Shown in pieces: positions 17,012-27,542 of a DNA stretch of 64,000 nucleotides. The notes under the pieces are model-generated. The model ran no database searches and was not told the origin of the DNA. It saw only the letters and a program-made list of their open reading frames with translations. The DNA lies in assembly GCA_016218545.1 (NCBI GenBank), contig JACRDQ010000039.1, positions 62,001 through 126,000 on the forward strand, in the 5' to 3' direction. This DNA comes from Elusimicrobiota bacterium (lineage in GTDB: Bacteria; Elusimicrobiota; Elusimicrobia; UBA1565; UBA9628). The first letter of the stretch is position 1, and the number at the start of each line of letters is the position of its first letter. Position numbers and translations under genes: made by a program.

Positions 17012-17479
17012 TCACAATGACTTGACCGAGATGAGGCAAGGGTTGGCTTCTGACCATAGCTTCGGCATCTCCTCCAACGGGATGAATCCCGCCTTCTTGT
17101 AGAACGCGCGCGTCTCAGCGTAGTGCGGGTCGGGCCGAGACGCGCTGAGCGTCTTGACCTGGAGCAGTCGAAAGCCCCGTCCACGGAGCCAGTCCTCCGC
17201 CTCCTTGACCAATGCCATGCCCACCCCGCGGCCGCGGCACTCGGGCCGGACCCCCATCACATGGATCTCGGCGGCTTCAGGGAAGTGTTCCTTGATCGAA
17301 AGGAAGCCGACTTCGCGCTTCCCGTCGAAGGCCGTGAAGGCGGGCAGCTCGGCGACCTCGCGGCCGTAGTCGATGATGGCTTGCTCGATGCCGAACCACT
17401 GAGGCAAGGCCCGGAGGATCGCCTCGCAGACCTCCGAGGAGCCCGGTCTTGGACCGACGATCCGGATCCCGGAGGTCAT
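17012..17479 (-). CDS. GNAT-family N-acetyltransferase
   Basis: A 155-residue acetyltransferase starting MTSGIRIVG at ATG 17479. The acetyl-CoA site is VMGVRPECRGRGVGMALVKEAEDWL (shown in two parts: VRPECRGRGVGMAL, then VKEAEDWL), the classic Q/RxxGxG/A motif A; a C-terminal ETRAFYKKAGFIPLEE is motif B. The open frame extends upstream into the barstar gene but without support. It overlaps the barstar gene by ATGA, so the two are co-translated. Substrate unknown. Confidence 0.85.
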   Translation of the reverse strand: MTSGIRIVGPRPGSSEVCEAILRALPQWFGIEQAIIDYGREVAELPAFTAFDGKREVGFLSIKEHFPEAAEIHVMGVRPECRGRGVGMALVKEAEDWLRGRGFRLLQVKTLSASRPDPHYAETRAFYKKAGFIPLEEMPKLWSEANPCLISVKSL

Positions 17480-17814
17480 GCCTCGACCAGCACGATCCGG
17501 GTCCCGTCCTTGGAGTCCTCGAAGCGCTCGTTGACGGAACCCGTGCATTCGACCAGCTTCGCCATCAACTCCGGCCGGGCCTTCTTGAAGGATCCGGCGC
17601 CTTTGAGCTCCAGCTCGAGAGTCCCCCCGGGCTTCACCGTCACCCGCGACATGCCCGCGCTCGGAGAATCGATGTAGGACATGCAGTCGATCCACGCGTC
17701 CATGTTCGCGCCGTAGAACCCGGGGAATCCCATGGCGTCCGCGAAAGCCCGATGGAACGAGGCCTCATCGCGGACTTTGCTGAGATCGACGACGACTCTC
17801 TCCGATGCCTTCAT
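17476..17814 (-). CDS. Barstar-family protein
   Basis: A 112-residue protein with the barstar fold signature: VVDLSKVRDEASFHRAFADA at the N terminus, then FPGFYGANMDAWIDCM near residues 30-45, matching the barstar FPxYYGxNLDALWDCL helix. Barstar inhibits the RNase barnase. No barnase-like RNase gene is visible beside it; it is paired with a GNAT instead. Many orphan barstar homologues exist with unknown partners. Codon use is like the host chromosome, unlike the AT-richer gene upstream. Confidence 0.8.
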   Translation of the reverse strand: MKASERVVVDLSKVRDEASFHRAFADAMGFPGFYGANMDAWIDCMSYIDSPSAGMSRVTVKPGGTLELELKGAGSFKKARPELMAKLVECTGSVNERFEDSKDGTRIVLVEA

Positions 17815-17829
17815 GCGGGTCGGTTCCCC

Positions 17830-17973
17830 CTAGTCCACCCTGAGGCGGACCTCCGTGGTCCAAGGCGGCCTCGAGAACGCCAGACGCCGCGTCTTGTCTT
17901 TCTCAACGACGATGTCCACCGCGTCGCCCAAGCAGTCAGCAACCCGGAGCGATAATGCCCTTTGGCCTTTCAT
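17830..17973 (-). CDS. Small hypothetical ORF upstream of barstar gene
   Basis: A 47-codon minus-strand frame from ATG 17973 to TAG 17830-17832, ending 15 bases before the barstar start. The peptide begins MKGQRALSLRVADCLGDAVD and ends TTEVRLRVD, with no family I recognise. It spans the change from the GC-rich barstar side to the AT-richer patch, so it may be a remnant of a larger gene whose 5' part was lost. Low confidence that it is expressed. Confidence 0.3.
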   Translation of the reverse strand: MKGQRALSLRVADCLGDAVDIVVEKDKTRRLAFSRPPWTTEVRLRVD

Positions 17974-18029
17974 AGGGTCGGTAGGTCTCCCGACAGTTCT
18001 GTTACTGCCTATCTCTCCGAACCTTCAGC

Positions 18030-19208
18030 TCAACCATGTGTCCCCACGAATGATCCAAACAGTCTGCGAATCTGGAAGATGTTGTCGGTCTGGAACAATT
18101 CGACTATCGTGGACTCTGGCTGCCTAATTATGAGTTGCTCAATTTCGGGTTTCAAGGTTGACTGAAACAATTGGAGTTCCCTGCCGATGCGGAAAAGCGG
18201 ATTAATATTGCCGCTGCCCCAAGAGCGCAGGCTAAGTATAAGACGCAAGTGGCGCATGTCTTGGTTCGTACCGATTTTGAGATGGGTAAATTCGCTGTGC
18301 TTCACTTCTAGCCTTTCCAATAGCTTCAGAAAGTAATGATTCACGTATAGTATGCTACGGTACTCTGCCGCCGCATAAGAAGTGGCTTCCTTTTCCACCG
18401 CGACGAAGATTCCCACGATATCTCGTGGGGTCAGTCGGCCGAACCATTCACCGCCAGAAAATGGAATGCTTCCATCCAGGTTGCCCGCAATCTTGAAGTT
18501 GACGTTATAATCAGTCGGGAGAAAGACAAGATGTCCTTCAAGCTTGATGGCTCGCTGGATGATTTCTGTCTTCTCGTCATCTGAGCCATACCCAAGAAGA
18601 ATGAGGTACTTGTGGTCCTGCATCCAGAGATTTGACAAAATGGCCCAAACATCAGCCGAAGGGAGAGAGCTTCTTTCAACATCGTCGATTACGGTAATAA
18701 AGGGGTTCCCCCATAGCCGGGAGTTCAACAGGCAGGAAACGATATAGAAGGCTTTCATCTTGTTACAGACAAACAAGAAGGTCGCGACTGAAACAAGAGC
18801 CACCACAATCTCTCGGTATTGAAGGAGAGATGGTTTGGATATCGCTATTTGGCCGATGGCGGCGAGAACGACCAGCGATGATGCAGTAAGACCAATCCAG
18901 ATTGGTCGCGGGAGCAGATTGAGGTAGGCTTCATTGGGAGTGGAGACCGCAAAGAATGATCGATAGAGGTAACGTGACTTTGCTCTCAAATCTGGTTCGA
19001 GGTTGCGAACGAATGTCGTTTTGCCAGAACCCCATGCTCCAATTACAAACACTGGACGGCAATCGGATTGATTTAGGGAGCGGAGGATTTCTGCCTTAAC
19101 ATGAATGCGGTCTTCGCCAAGAACCTTCCTCCGATGTAGGATGAAGTCGGGAGGCTCGTTCGCAAACAGTCTCCAAGCGTTTAGAAGGGCATTCTGCAAT
19201 TTGAACAT
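18030..19208 (-). CDS. KAP-type P-loop NTPase with inserted membrane segments
   Basis: A 392-residue protein. Walker A GAWGSGKT (residues 57-64) follows a short N-terminal helix region. Two hydrophobic segments (about residues 104-123 and 133-149) are inserted between Walker A and Walker B (FITVIDDVERS, residues 170-180). This matches the KAP family of predicted membrane-associated P-loop NTPases. The C-terminal ~200 residues are helical and unassigned. Base composition is visibly AT-richer than every flanking gene (AAA/ATT/TTT codons common), indicating recent transfer. KAP NTPases are found in accessory and defence islands, but a defence role here is inference. Confidence 0.75.
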   Translation of the reverse strand: MFKLQNALLNAWRLFANEPPDFILHRRKVLGEDRIHVKAEILRSLNQSDCRPVFVIGAWGSGKTTFVRNLEPDLRAKSRYLYRSFFAVSTPNEAYLNLLPRPIWIGLTASSLVVLAAIGQIAISKPSLLQYREIVVALVSVATFLFVCNKMKAFYIVSCLLNSRLWGNPFITVIDDVERSSLPSADVWAILSNLWMQDHKYLILLGYGSDDEKTEIIQRAIKLEGHLVFLPTDYNVNFKIAGNLDGSIPFSGGEWFGRLTPRDIVGIFVAVEKEATSYAAAEYRSILYVNHYFLKLLERLEVKHSEFTHLKIGTNQDMRHLRLILSLRSWGSGNINPLFRIGRELQLFQSTLKPEIEQLIIRQPESTIVELFQTDNIFQIRRLFGSFVGTHG

Positions 19209-19370
19209 GCTTGTATTGTCAATCTGACGGATAATAGGCCGCTAGAAAACATGCGGACACATTCTGGCGGCCTGGTAAGACTGACGATTTAGCCGGCCAG
19301 CCCGATTCGGCCTCTGAATCCAATCATAGCATGGAAAGGGCAGGCGACTGGGCCGGCGGGAGTCCCGGGC
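19209..19370. other. Intergenic segment upstream of the KAP gene with an imperfect inverted repeat
   Basis: Contains GGCCGCTAGAA (19237-19247) and TTCTGGCGGCC (19262-19272), an inverted repeat matching at 10 of 11 positions with a 14-base loop. It lies 28 bases upstream of the KAP gene and could be an island boundary, an insertion-sequence remnant or a transcriptional hairpin. No ORF is supported here. Confidence 0.35.
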
Positions 19371-19733
19371 TTAGAACTTGGAGCGGGAGAGCAGGTACTC
19401 TTTGAGGGCCACGGCTTGGTTGTGCTTGGGGTTGCGGGAGGAGAAAAGAAGGGTCAGCCTGCCGCGCTCGGCTTCGTCGATGAGGATGGTCAGGGCGTGG
19501 GAACGCTGGGAGAGCTCGTCGAAGTAGCGGCTCTTGAACTCACGCCACTTCGAGGGGTCGTGCTTGAACCATTTGTGCAGGTGGATGGTGGGAGCCGCGT
19601 CCTGGAGCCAGAGGTCGGCCGCGGCCTTGGCCTTGGTCATGCCGCGGGGCCAGACGCGGTCCACGAGCACGCGCACCCCGTCCTCGGGGAGGGCGGGCTC
19701 GTAGATGCGCTTGGTCTTGATGTCCGGTTCCAT
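19371..19733 (-). CDS. DUF488 family protein
   Basis: A 120-residue protein of the DUF488/YeaO family. Signature motifs are VLVDRVWPRGMTK (residues ~23-35), LWLQDAAPTIHLHKWFKHDP and FKSRYFDEL, with TLLFSSRNPKHNQA near the C terminus, where most family members have TLLYAAKD. The biochemical function is not established. It stands alone, divergent from uvrA, and its GC-rich codon use marks the end of the AT-rich patch. Confidence 0.88.
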   Translation of the reverse strand: MEPDIKTKRIYEPALPEDGVRVLVDRVWPRGMTKAKAAADLWLQDAAPTIHLHKWFKHDPSKWREFKSRYFDELSQRSHALTILIDEAERGRLTLLFSSRNPKHNQAVALKEYLLSRSKF

Positions 19734-19836
19734 CGGGATCCTCTCCGATAGGATGGCAGGTCAAGGTCAAATCCCGGTCAAGGGGGCTGCCCGACGGCGA
19801 AGGGGGTCCTGGGGCAAAATGGTACAATGACAAGTC

Positions 19837-22668
<2,832 letters not shown>

Positions 22669-22704
22669 GGCCCGATGCGCGGAAAGACGGAAACGGAAAG
22701 AAAC

Positions 22705-22735
22705 GCAACAGCTGGTGTCTGACACCAGCTGTTGC
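22705..22735. terminator. Perfect 15-bp inverted repeat between convergent genes
   Basis: GCAACAGCTGGTGTC, one T, then its exact reverse complement GACACCAGCTGTTGC. It lies between uvrA (+) and the peptidase MA gene (-), so it can act as a bidirectional terminator. Its right half (TGTCTGACACCAGC...TTGC) recurs at 60293-60313, so it also belongs to a repeat family. Confidence 0.65.
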
Positions 22736-22756
22736 ATTGCTGGCTCGGAGCGGGGG

Positions 22757-23683
22757 CTAACGGCGGAAGGAGTTGAAGCCGCGAGCTTCGATGGGCGTGG
22801 CCATGCCGCCCGGGTTGTTGGCCGAGGCTGAGACGCGCTCCACGTTGCGCTTGTGCTTGGGGTCGGTCACCCAGGCCTTCCAGGCCTTCTCCAGCACGGC
22901 CAGTTTCTTGTAGCGGTAGCCGACCCAGAGGGCTTCCTCGAGGGTCCCCCCGTCCCTGATCTTGGCGCAGAAGGTCTTGAAGGCCAGGGGCGAGGAGTGG
23001 ACCCGGTGCAGGTAGTAGACCAGGGAGTAGGCTTGCACGTACCAGCCTGCCACGGACTTGTCGTCGGCGCCCTTGTCCTTCATGTCCACGGTGGGCGAGG
23101 TCTCGAAGAACCCGGCCAGGGGCATGTAGAGCTTGGGGTCCCAGTAGGCCATGGTCTGGTACCAGTCGGACTTCTCGGGCTGGGCGGCGTAGGCCCCCTC
23201 CTCCATCATGGCCAGGCCCTCGTTGAGCCAGGTCGGAGGGCTCCTGCCGACCTCGCTCCAGAAGCTCTCGAAGAGCAGGTGCGTGGTCTCGTGGCCGATG
23301 ACCTCGAGGAGCTTCTTGCGGTCCTCCTTCTGGTCGTAGACGGCCACGGCCTTGCGGTCGTAGATGGCCAGGCCGTTGGACCACTCCGGCGGGCTGAACT
23401 CGCCGGCCACGTAGGACTTGCGCTCCTTGTAGAGGTAGAGGGTCAGGCGCTCCTTGGCCATCCAGGGAGAGAACTGGGAGAGGTCCATGCGCAGGCGGGT
23501 GTGGATCTTCTCGAGGCTGAGCGTGAAGCCCGGGGGCATCCAGGGCGACTCGTGCTTGATGACGAAGTGCGGGGAGACGCTCTCGTTCCAGGAGTCGATG
23601 GCCAGGCACGCGGGAGCTGGTCCGAGGAGGATGAGGCAGGAAAGGGCGGCGGCAAGGGTCCGTCCTCGGCGCAAGGGGTGCAT
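22757..23683 (-). CDS. Secreted peptidase MA-like zinc metalloprotease
   Basis: A 308-residue protein with an N-terminal signal peptide (residues 1-28, ending ACLA). The gluzincin zinc site is VIGHETTHLLFESF (about residue 132) with the third ligand Glu in PTWLNEGLAMMEEG about 22 residues on, the arrangement of peptidase MA domains. A later VQAYSLVYYLHRV helix is also family-typical. It stands alone, divergent from hpnJ. Substrate unknown; expected to be periplasmic. Confidence 0.8.
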   Translation of the reverse strand: MHPLRRGRTLAAALSCLILLGPAPACLAIDSWNESVSPHFVIKHESPWMPPGFTLSLEKIHTRLRMDLSQFSPWMAKERLTLYLYKERKSYVAGEFSPPEWSNGLAIYDRKAVAVYDQKEDRKKLLEVIGHETTHLLFESFWSEVGRSPPTWLNEGLAMMEEGAYAAQPEKSDWYQTMAYWDPKLYMPLAGFFETSPTVDMKDKGADDKSVAGWYVQAYSLVYYLHRVHSSPLAFKTFCAKIRDGGTLEEALWVGYRYKKLAVLEKAWKAWVTDPKHKRNVERVSASANNPGGMATPIEARGFNSFRR

Positions 23684-23708
23684 GCGAGTAGATTAACAAT
23701 ATTTTTAT

Positions 23709-23737
23709 TTGTCCGCCAGGGTCCAGTTTGGTAAAAT
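23709..23737 (+). promoter_or_regulatory. Predicted sigma-70-type promoter of hpnJ-hpnI-hpnL
   Basis: TTGTCC (23709-23714) and TAAAAT (23732-23737) are separated by 17 bp in an AT-rich gap between divergent genes. The ATG of hpnJ is 17 bases further on. Confidence 0.5.
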
Positions 23738-23754
23738 GTCCCTCCAAACCCACG

Positions 23755-25269
23755 ATGAAGACCCTTTTCCTCAACCCCCCATCATTCTCAGGATTCGACG
23801 GAGGAGCGGGTTCGAGGTTCCAGGCGCGGCGCGAGGTGCGCTCCTTCTGGTACCCGACCTGGCTGGCCCAGCCGGCAGCCCTCATCCCGGATTCCAAGCT
23901 CATCGACGCCCCGGCCGACGGCCTCTCGGTCGAGGACGCCGAGGCCCGGGCCGCCGGGTACGACCTGGTCGTGATGCACACCTCGACCCCCTCCTTCGAC
24001 AACGACGTCAAGGTCGCGGAGCTCCTCAAGAAGCGCTATCCGGGCGTCATGATCGGCCTGGTGGGCGCCCACGTGGCGGTCCTGCCCGAGGAGTCCCTGA
24101 AGGCCTCCCCGGCCGTGGACTTCGTGGCCCGCGAGGAGTTCGACTACACCTTGCGCGAGGTGGCCCTGGGCGAGCCCCTCGAGAAGGTCAGGGGCTTGAG
24201 CTGGCAGCGGGACGGCCGCATCCACCACAACCCGGACCGCGAGCTCATCTCGGACATGGACGAACTGCCGAGCGTGCTCGACATCTACAAGCGCGACCTC
24301 GCCGTCGAGAACTACTACATCGGGTACCTCAAGCATCCCTACCTCTCCCTCTACACCGGGCGCGGGTGCCCGAGCCGCTGCACCTTCTGTCTCTGGCCGC
24401 AGACCGTGGGCGGCCACGTCTACCGCACCCGCTCAGCCGAGAGCGTCATCGCGGAGATGGCCCGGGCCAAGAGCCTCTTCCCCCAGGTCAAGGAGTTCTT
24501 CTTCGACGACGACACCTTCACCGCGGACCTCGAGCGCGCGGCCGTCATCGCCCGGGGCCTGGGACGGCTCGGGATCATGTGGTCCTGCAACGCGCGGGCC
24601 AACGTCCCCCTGGAGTACCTCAAGATTTTCAAGGAGAACGGGCTGAGGCTCGTGGTCGTGGGCTACGAGTCGGGCAACCAGACCATCCTCAACAACATCA
24701 AGAAGGGCATCCGCGTGGACATCGCCCGGCAGTTCACCAAGGACTGCAGGAAGGTGGGCGTGACGGTCCACGGGACCTTCATCCTGGGCCTGCCCGGAGA
24801 GACCCAGGATACCATGGAGGAGTCCCTGCGCTTCGCCTGCGACCTGGACATGGACACCATCCAGGTCTCGCTGGCCGCGCCCTACCCGGGGACCGAGCTC
24901 TACCGCCAGGCCATGACGAACAAGTGGTTCGATGAGGCCTCCCTCGTGCGCAACGACGGGACCCAGGGCTGCACCCTGCAGTACCCGCACCTGCCCTCCG
25001 CGGCCATCACGGCCGGGGTCAAGCGCTTCTACACCCGCTTCTACGGCAGGCCCAAGCCCATCCTGCGCATGCTCGTGAAGATGGCCCTCGACCCCGAGGA
25101 GCGGCGCCGCAGGCTGCGCGAGGGGCGTGAGTTCCTCAACTACCTGCGCGGACGCGATGAGTGCGCTTGCCTGGCGCAAGGACGCCCGGTCCCCGGAGGG
25201 CAGACGTCCTCCGCTCCCGGAGGGGGCGAGGCGCGAAGGCGCGGCGTGTCAGAGAGCGTCGATGCTTGA
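23755..25269 (+). CDS. hpnJ: Hopanoid biosynthesis radical SAM protein HpnJ
   Basis: A 504-residue B12-binding-domain radical SAM enzyme. It opens MKTLFLNPPSFSGFDGGAGS, nearly diagnostic for HpnJ. A cobalamin-binding-like domain fills residues ~1-175, the [4Fe-4S] cluster motif is CPSRCTFC (CxxxCxxC), and LPGETQDTMEESL follows. HpnJ carries out the ring contraction that turns glucosamine-bacteriohopanetetrol into the cyclitol ether. The start ATG 23755 is chosen over an upstream ATG at 23728 because it matches the family N terminus. The C-terminal ~30 residues are Gly/Arg-rich and poorly conserved. The stop overlaps the start of hpnI by 8 bases. Confidence 0.92.
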   Translation: MKTLFLNPPSFSGFDGGAGSRFQARREVRSFWYPTWLAQPAALIPDSKLIDAPADGLSVEDAEARAAGYDLVVMHTSTPSFDNDVKVAELLKKRYPGVMIGLVGAHVAVLPEESLKASPAVDFVAREEFDYTLREVALGEPLEKVRGLSWQRDGRIHHNPDRELISDMDELPSVLDIYKRDLAVENYYIGYLKHPYLSLYTGRGCPSRCTFCLWPQTVGGHVYRTRSAESVIAEMARAKSLFPQVKEFFFDDDTFTADLERAAVIARGLGRLGIMWSCNARANVPLEYLKIFKENGLRLVVVGYESGNQTILNNIKKGIRVDIARQFTKDCRKVGVTVHGTFILGLPGETQDTMEESLRFACDLDMDTIQVSLAAPYPGTELYRQAMTNKWFDEASLVRNDGTQGCTLQYPHLPSAAITAGVKRFYTRFYGRPKPILRMLVKMALDPEERRRRLREGREFLNYLRGRDECACLAQGRPVPGGQTSSAPGGGEARRRGVSESVDA

Positions 25270-26491
25270 GGGCCTCCTCTTCGACCCGCCGTCTTTCTCC
25301 GAGGTCCTGAGGAGCGTCTTCTGCGTGGCCGCGGCTTTCGCCGCGGTCTTCTCCGCCGGCTTCTCCCTCTTCTGCGCCGCGTGCGCGGGCTTCGTGCTGC
25401 GCGGGCGCCGTGGGACCGAGCTCCCCGAGGCGGAGCTCCCCCCCGTCACGGTGCTCAAGCCCTTGAAGGGCCGCGACCGCGGCCTCTACCAGAACCTGGC
25501 CAGCTTCTGCAGCCAGGACTACCCGCGCTTGCAGATCCTCTTCGCCCTCGACGACCCCGAGGACCCGGCCCGGGAGGTCATCGCCGAGCTCAAGAAGGAC
25601 TTCCCCGACACGGACATGGAGGTCGTCATCTCCCCGGAGCGCATCGGGTGCAACCCGAAGATCAACAACCTCGCCAACGCCTACCCCAGGGCCAAGTACG
25701 GGACCCTCGTGATCGCGGACTCCGACATCCGGGTCAGGCCCGATTTCCTGCGGGTCGCGGTGCGGCCCCTCAAGGACCCGAAAGTCGGGATCGTGACCTG
25801 CTTCTACCGCGCGGGCGAGGCCAAGGGCGTCTGGGGCATGCTCGACGAGCTGGCCATCAACGCCCACTTCATGCCCCAGGCCCTGGCCGCGGCGTTCATG
25901 GGCGTCAAGTTCGCCATGGGCGCGGCTATCGTGCTGCGGCGCTCCGCCTTCGACCGGACCGGCGGGTTCAAGAACCTGGCGGACCACATCGCCGACGACT
26001 TCTTCCTGGGCAAGTCCATCCAGGCCGCGGGCTGGCGCCTGGCCTTCGCCGAGGCCGTGGTGGACGTCATCCCGGACGTGGCCTCCTACGCGGACCACAT
26101 CCGCCACCAGATCCGCGAGCACCGGGTCATCCGGCTCTGCAAGCCCGGCGAGTACGGCGGCATCCTTCTCCTGCACGGCTTCTCCCTGGTGACCCTGAGG
26201 ATGGCGCTCGCGGGGCCCGACCTCCTGGGCCTGGGCCTGCTGGCCATGATGTGGGCGAGCAAGGCCGCCTCGGTGGCCTGGATCCAGCGCCGCGTGCTCG
26301 GCCGGTGGGCGAGCCTGCGCTCCCTTTGGCTGCTCCCCTTGAGCGAGTGGACCGCGTTCGCCTCCTGGGTGTGCGGCTTCGGCTACAACCGGGTCATGTG
26401 GCGCGGCGTCTTCTACGACATCCACCCCAACGGCAGGCTCACCCCGCTTGCTCCGACCATCCCGGCGCGGGCCGGAGCGCCGACCGCCTGA
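25262..26491 (+). CDS. hpnI: Hopanoid biosynthesis glycosyltransferase HpnI
   Basis: A 409-residue family-2/21 glycosyltransferase (ceramide glucosyltransferase-like). An N-terminal membrane segment covers residues ~12-35, then PPVTVLKPLKGRDRGLYQNL, FALDDPEDPA, NPKINNLANAY, and the DxD-like IADSDIRV. The later ADHIADDFFLGKSIQ and QIREHRVIR (Q/RxxRW-like) are family motifs, and C-terminal membrane helices follow. HpnI adds N-acetylglucosamine to bacteriohopanetetrol. Start ATG 25262 overlaps hpnJ. Acts at the inner membrane with HpnK and HpnJ. Confidence 0.9.
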   Translation: MLEGLLFDPPSFSEVLRSVFCVAAAFAAVFSAGFSLFCAACAGFVLRGRRGTELPEAELPPVTVLKPLKGRDRGLYQNLASFCSQDYPRLQILFALDDPEDPAREVIAELKKDFPDTDMEVVISPERIGCNPKINNLANAYPRAKYGTLVIADSDIRVRPDFLRVAVRPLKDPKVGIVTCFYRAGEAKGVWGMLDELAINAHFMPQALAAAFMGVKFAMGAAIVLRRSAFDRTGGFKNLADHIADDFFLGKSIQAAGWRLAFAEAVVDVIPDVASYADHIRHQIREHRVIRLCKPGEYGGILLLHGFSLVTLRMALAGPDLLGLGLLAMMWASKAASVAWIQRRVLGRWASLRSLWLLPLSEWTAFASWVCGFGYNRVMWRGVFYDIHPNGRLTPLAPTIPARAGAPTA

Positions 26492-26507
26492 GCGCGGTCC
26501 CCGCGGC

Positions 26508-27542
26508 ATGAAGACCCTCGAGCGCGTCATCCTCGTCGTCGGAGCGGCCATGATGGTCGGCCTGCTCATCAAGCTCGACCCGGCCGCGGTCTGGGCCAAC
26601 ATCATGCAGGTGGGCTGGGGCCTGGCCATCCTGGTCCCCATCCACATCGTGGACCATATCATCAACGCCCAGGCCTGGAAGCTCTCCTTCAACCCGTCCG
26701 AGGGAGCGCGGGTCCCGTTCTGGCGGCTCGTATGGGTCCGGGTCGCGGGCGACGGGGTCAACTACCTCACCCCGAGCGCCACCATCGCGGGCGAGGTGGT
26801 GCGGCCCGCCATGCTCGGCACGGAGGTCCCCTCCGAGGCCCGGGTGGCCAGCGTGGTGGTCGCGAAGTTCACCCAGTCCCTTGGGCAGGCCCTCTTCATC
26901 CTCACGGGCATCGTGTTCATCGCCGCGGCCCGCATCCCCGTGGCCGACGAGTTCAAGGGCTGGTTCTACGCGGCCGTGGCGTGCCTGACCGCGGTCTTCA
27001 CGGCCCTGGTCCTCTACGCGGTCCTGGCCCGCAAGAGCAAGGAAGAGGCGGCCGAGCCCTCCCATGACCTCCTGCCCGCTGACGGAGCCCGGGCCGAGGA
27101 GCGCAAGGGCTGGAGCCTGAAGTCCTTCAAGCGCCAGATGGGGACCTACTTCCGCAGGCACCCGGGCCGGTTCGCGGGCTCCATCCTGCTCTTCGCCCTG
27201 GGCTATGTCTGGGGCACGGTCGAGGCGTTCCTGATCTGTCATTTCCTGGGCCTGCCGGTCACCGTGACCATGGCCTACGCCATCGAGGTCCTTTCCTCGG
27301 CCGTGGACGGCGCCTTCTTCATGGTGCCTGCCAAGATCGGCACGCAGGAGGCGGGCAAGACCGCCATCTTCGTGGGCCTGGGCTACCCTGCCGCCACGGG
27401 CTTCGCCTTCGGTCTGGCGCGGCACCTGCGCGAGCTCATATGGGCCGCCTTCGGGTTCGTCCTGTTCTCGCTCCACCGCAGGGCCCTGGACCGCGGGACG
27501 GCCAAGGTCAGCCGGCCCGAGCCCGAGACCGTCAGGGCGTAA
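26508..27542 (+). CDS. hpnL: HpnL-like integral membrane protein (lysylphosphatidylglycerol synthase TM family)
   Basis: A 344-residue protein with about 7-8 membrane helices and the TM-domain pattern of the LPG synthase/UPF0104 family. VRVAGDGVNYLTPSATIAGE (residues ~76-95) is the conserved core, and PAKIGTQEAGKTAIFVGLG lies near the C terminus. HpnL sits in hopanoid clusters and is proposed to act in hopanoid handling or transport; its activity is not established. Starts 17 bases after hpnI. Its TAA stop lies in the left target-site-like TAAG of the insertion element that follows. Confidence 0.82.
   Translation: MKTLERVILVVGAAMMVGLLIKLDPAAVWANIMQVGWGLAILVPIHIVDHIINAQAWKLSFNPSEGARVPFWRLVWVRVAGDGVNYLTPSATIAGEVVRPAMLGTEVPSEARVASVVVAKFTQSLGQALFILTGIVFIAAARIPVADEFKGWFYAAVACLTAVFTALVLYAVLARKSKEEAAEPSHDLLPADGARAEERKGWSLKSFKRQMGTYFRRHPGRFAGSILLFALGYVWGTVEAFLICHFLGLPVTVTMAYAIEVLSSAVDGAFFMVPAKIGTQEAGKTAIFVGLGYPAATGFAFGLARHLRELIWAAFGFVLFSLHRRALDRGTAKVSRPEPETVRA

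Noticed and set aside
19237..19272. Inverted repeat as the end of a complete insertion sequence
   Set aside because: No partner end, no transposase and no target duplication seen; kept only as a possible remnant or hairpin.
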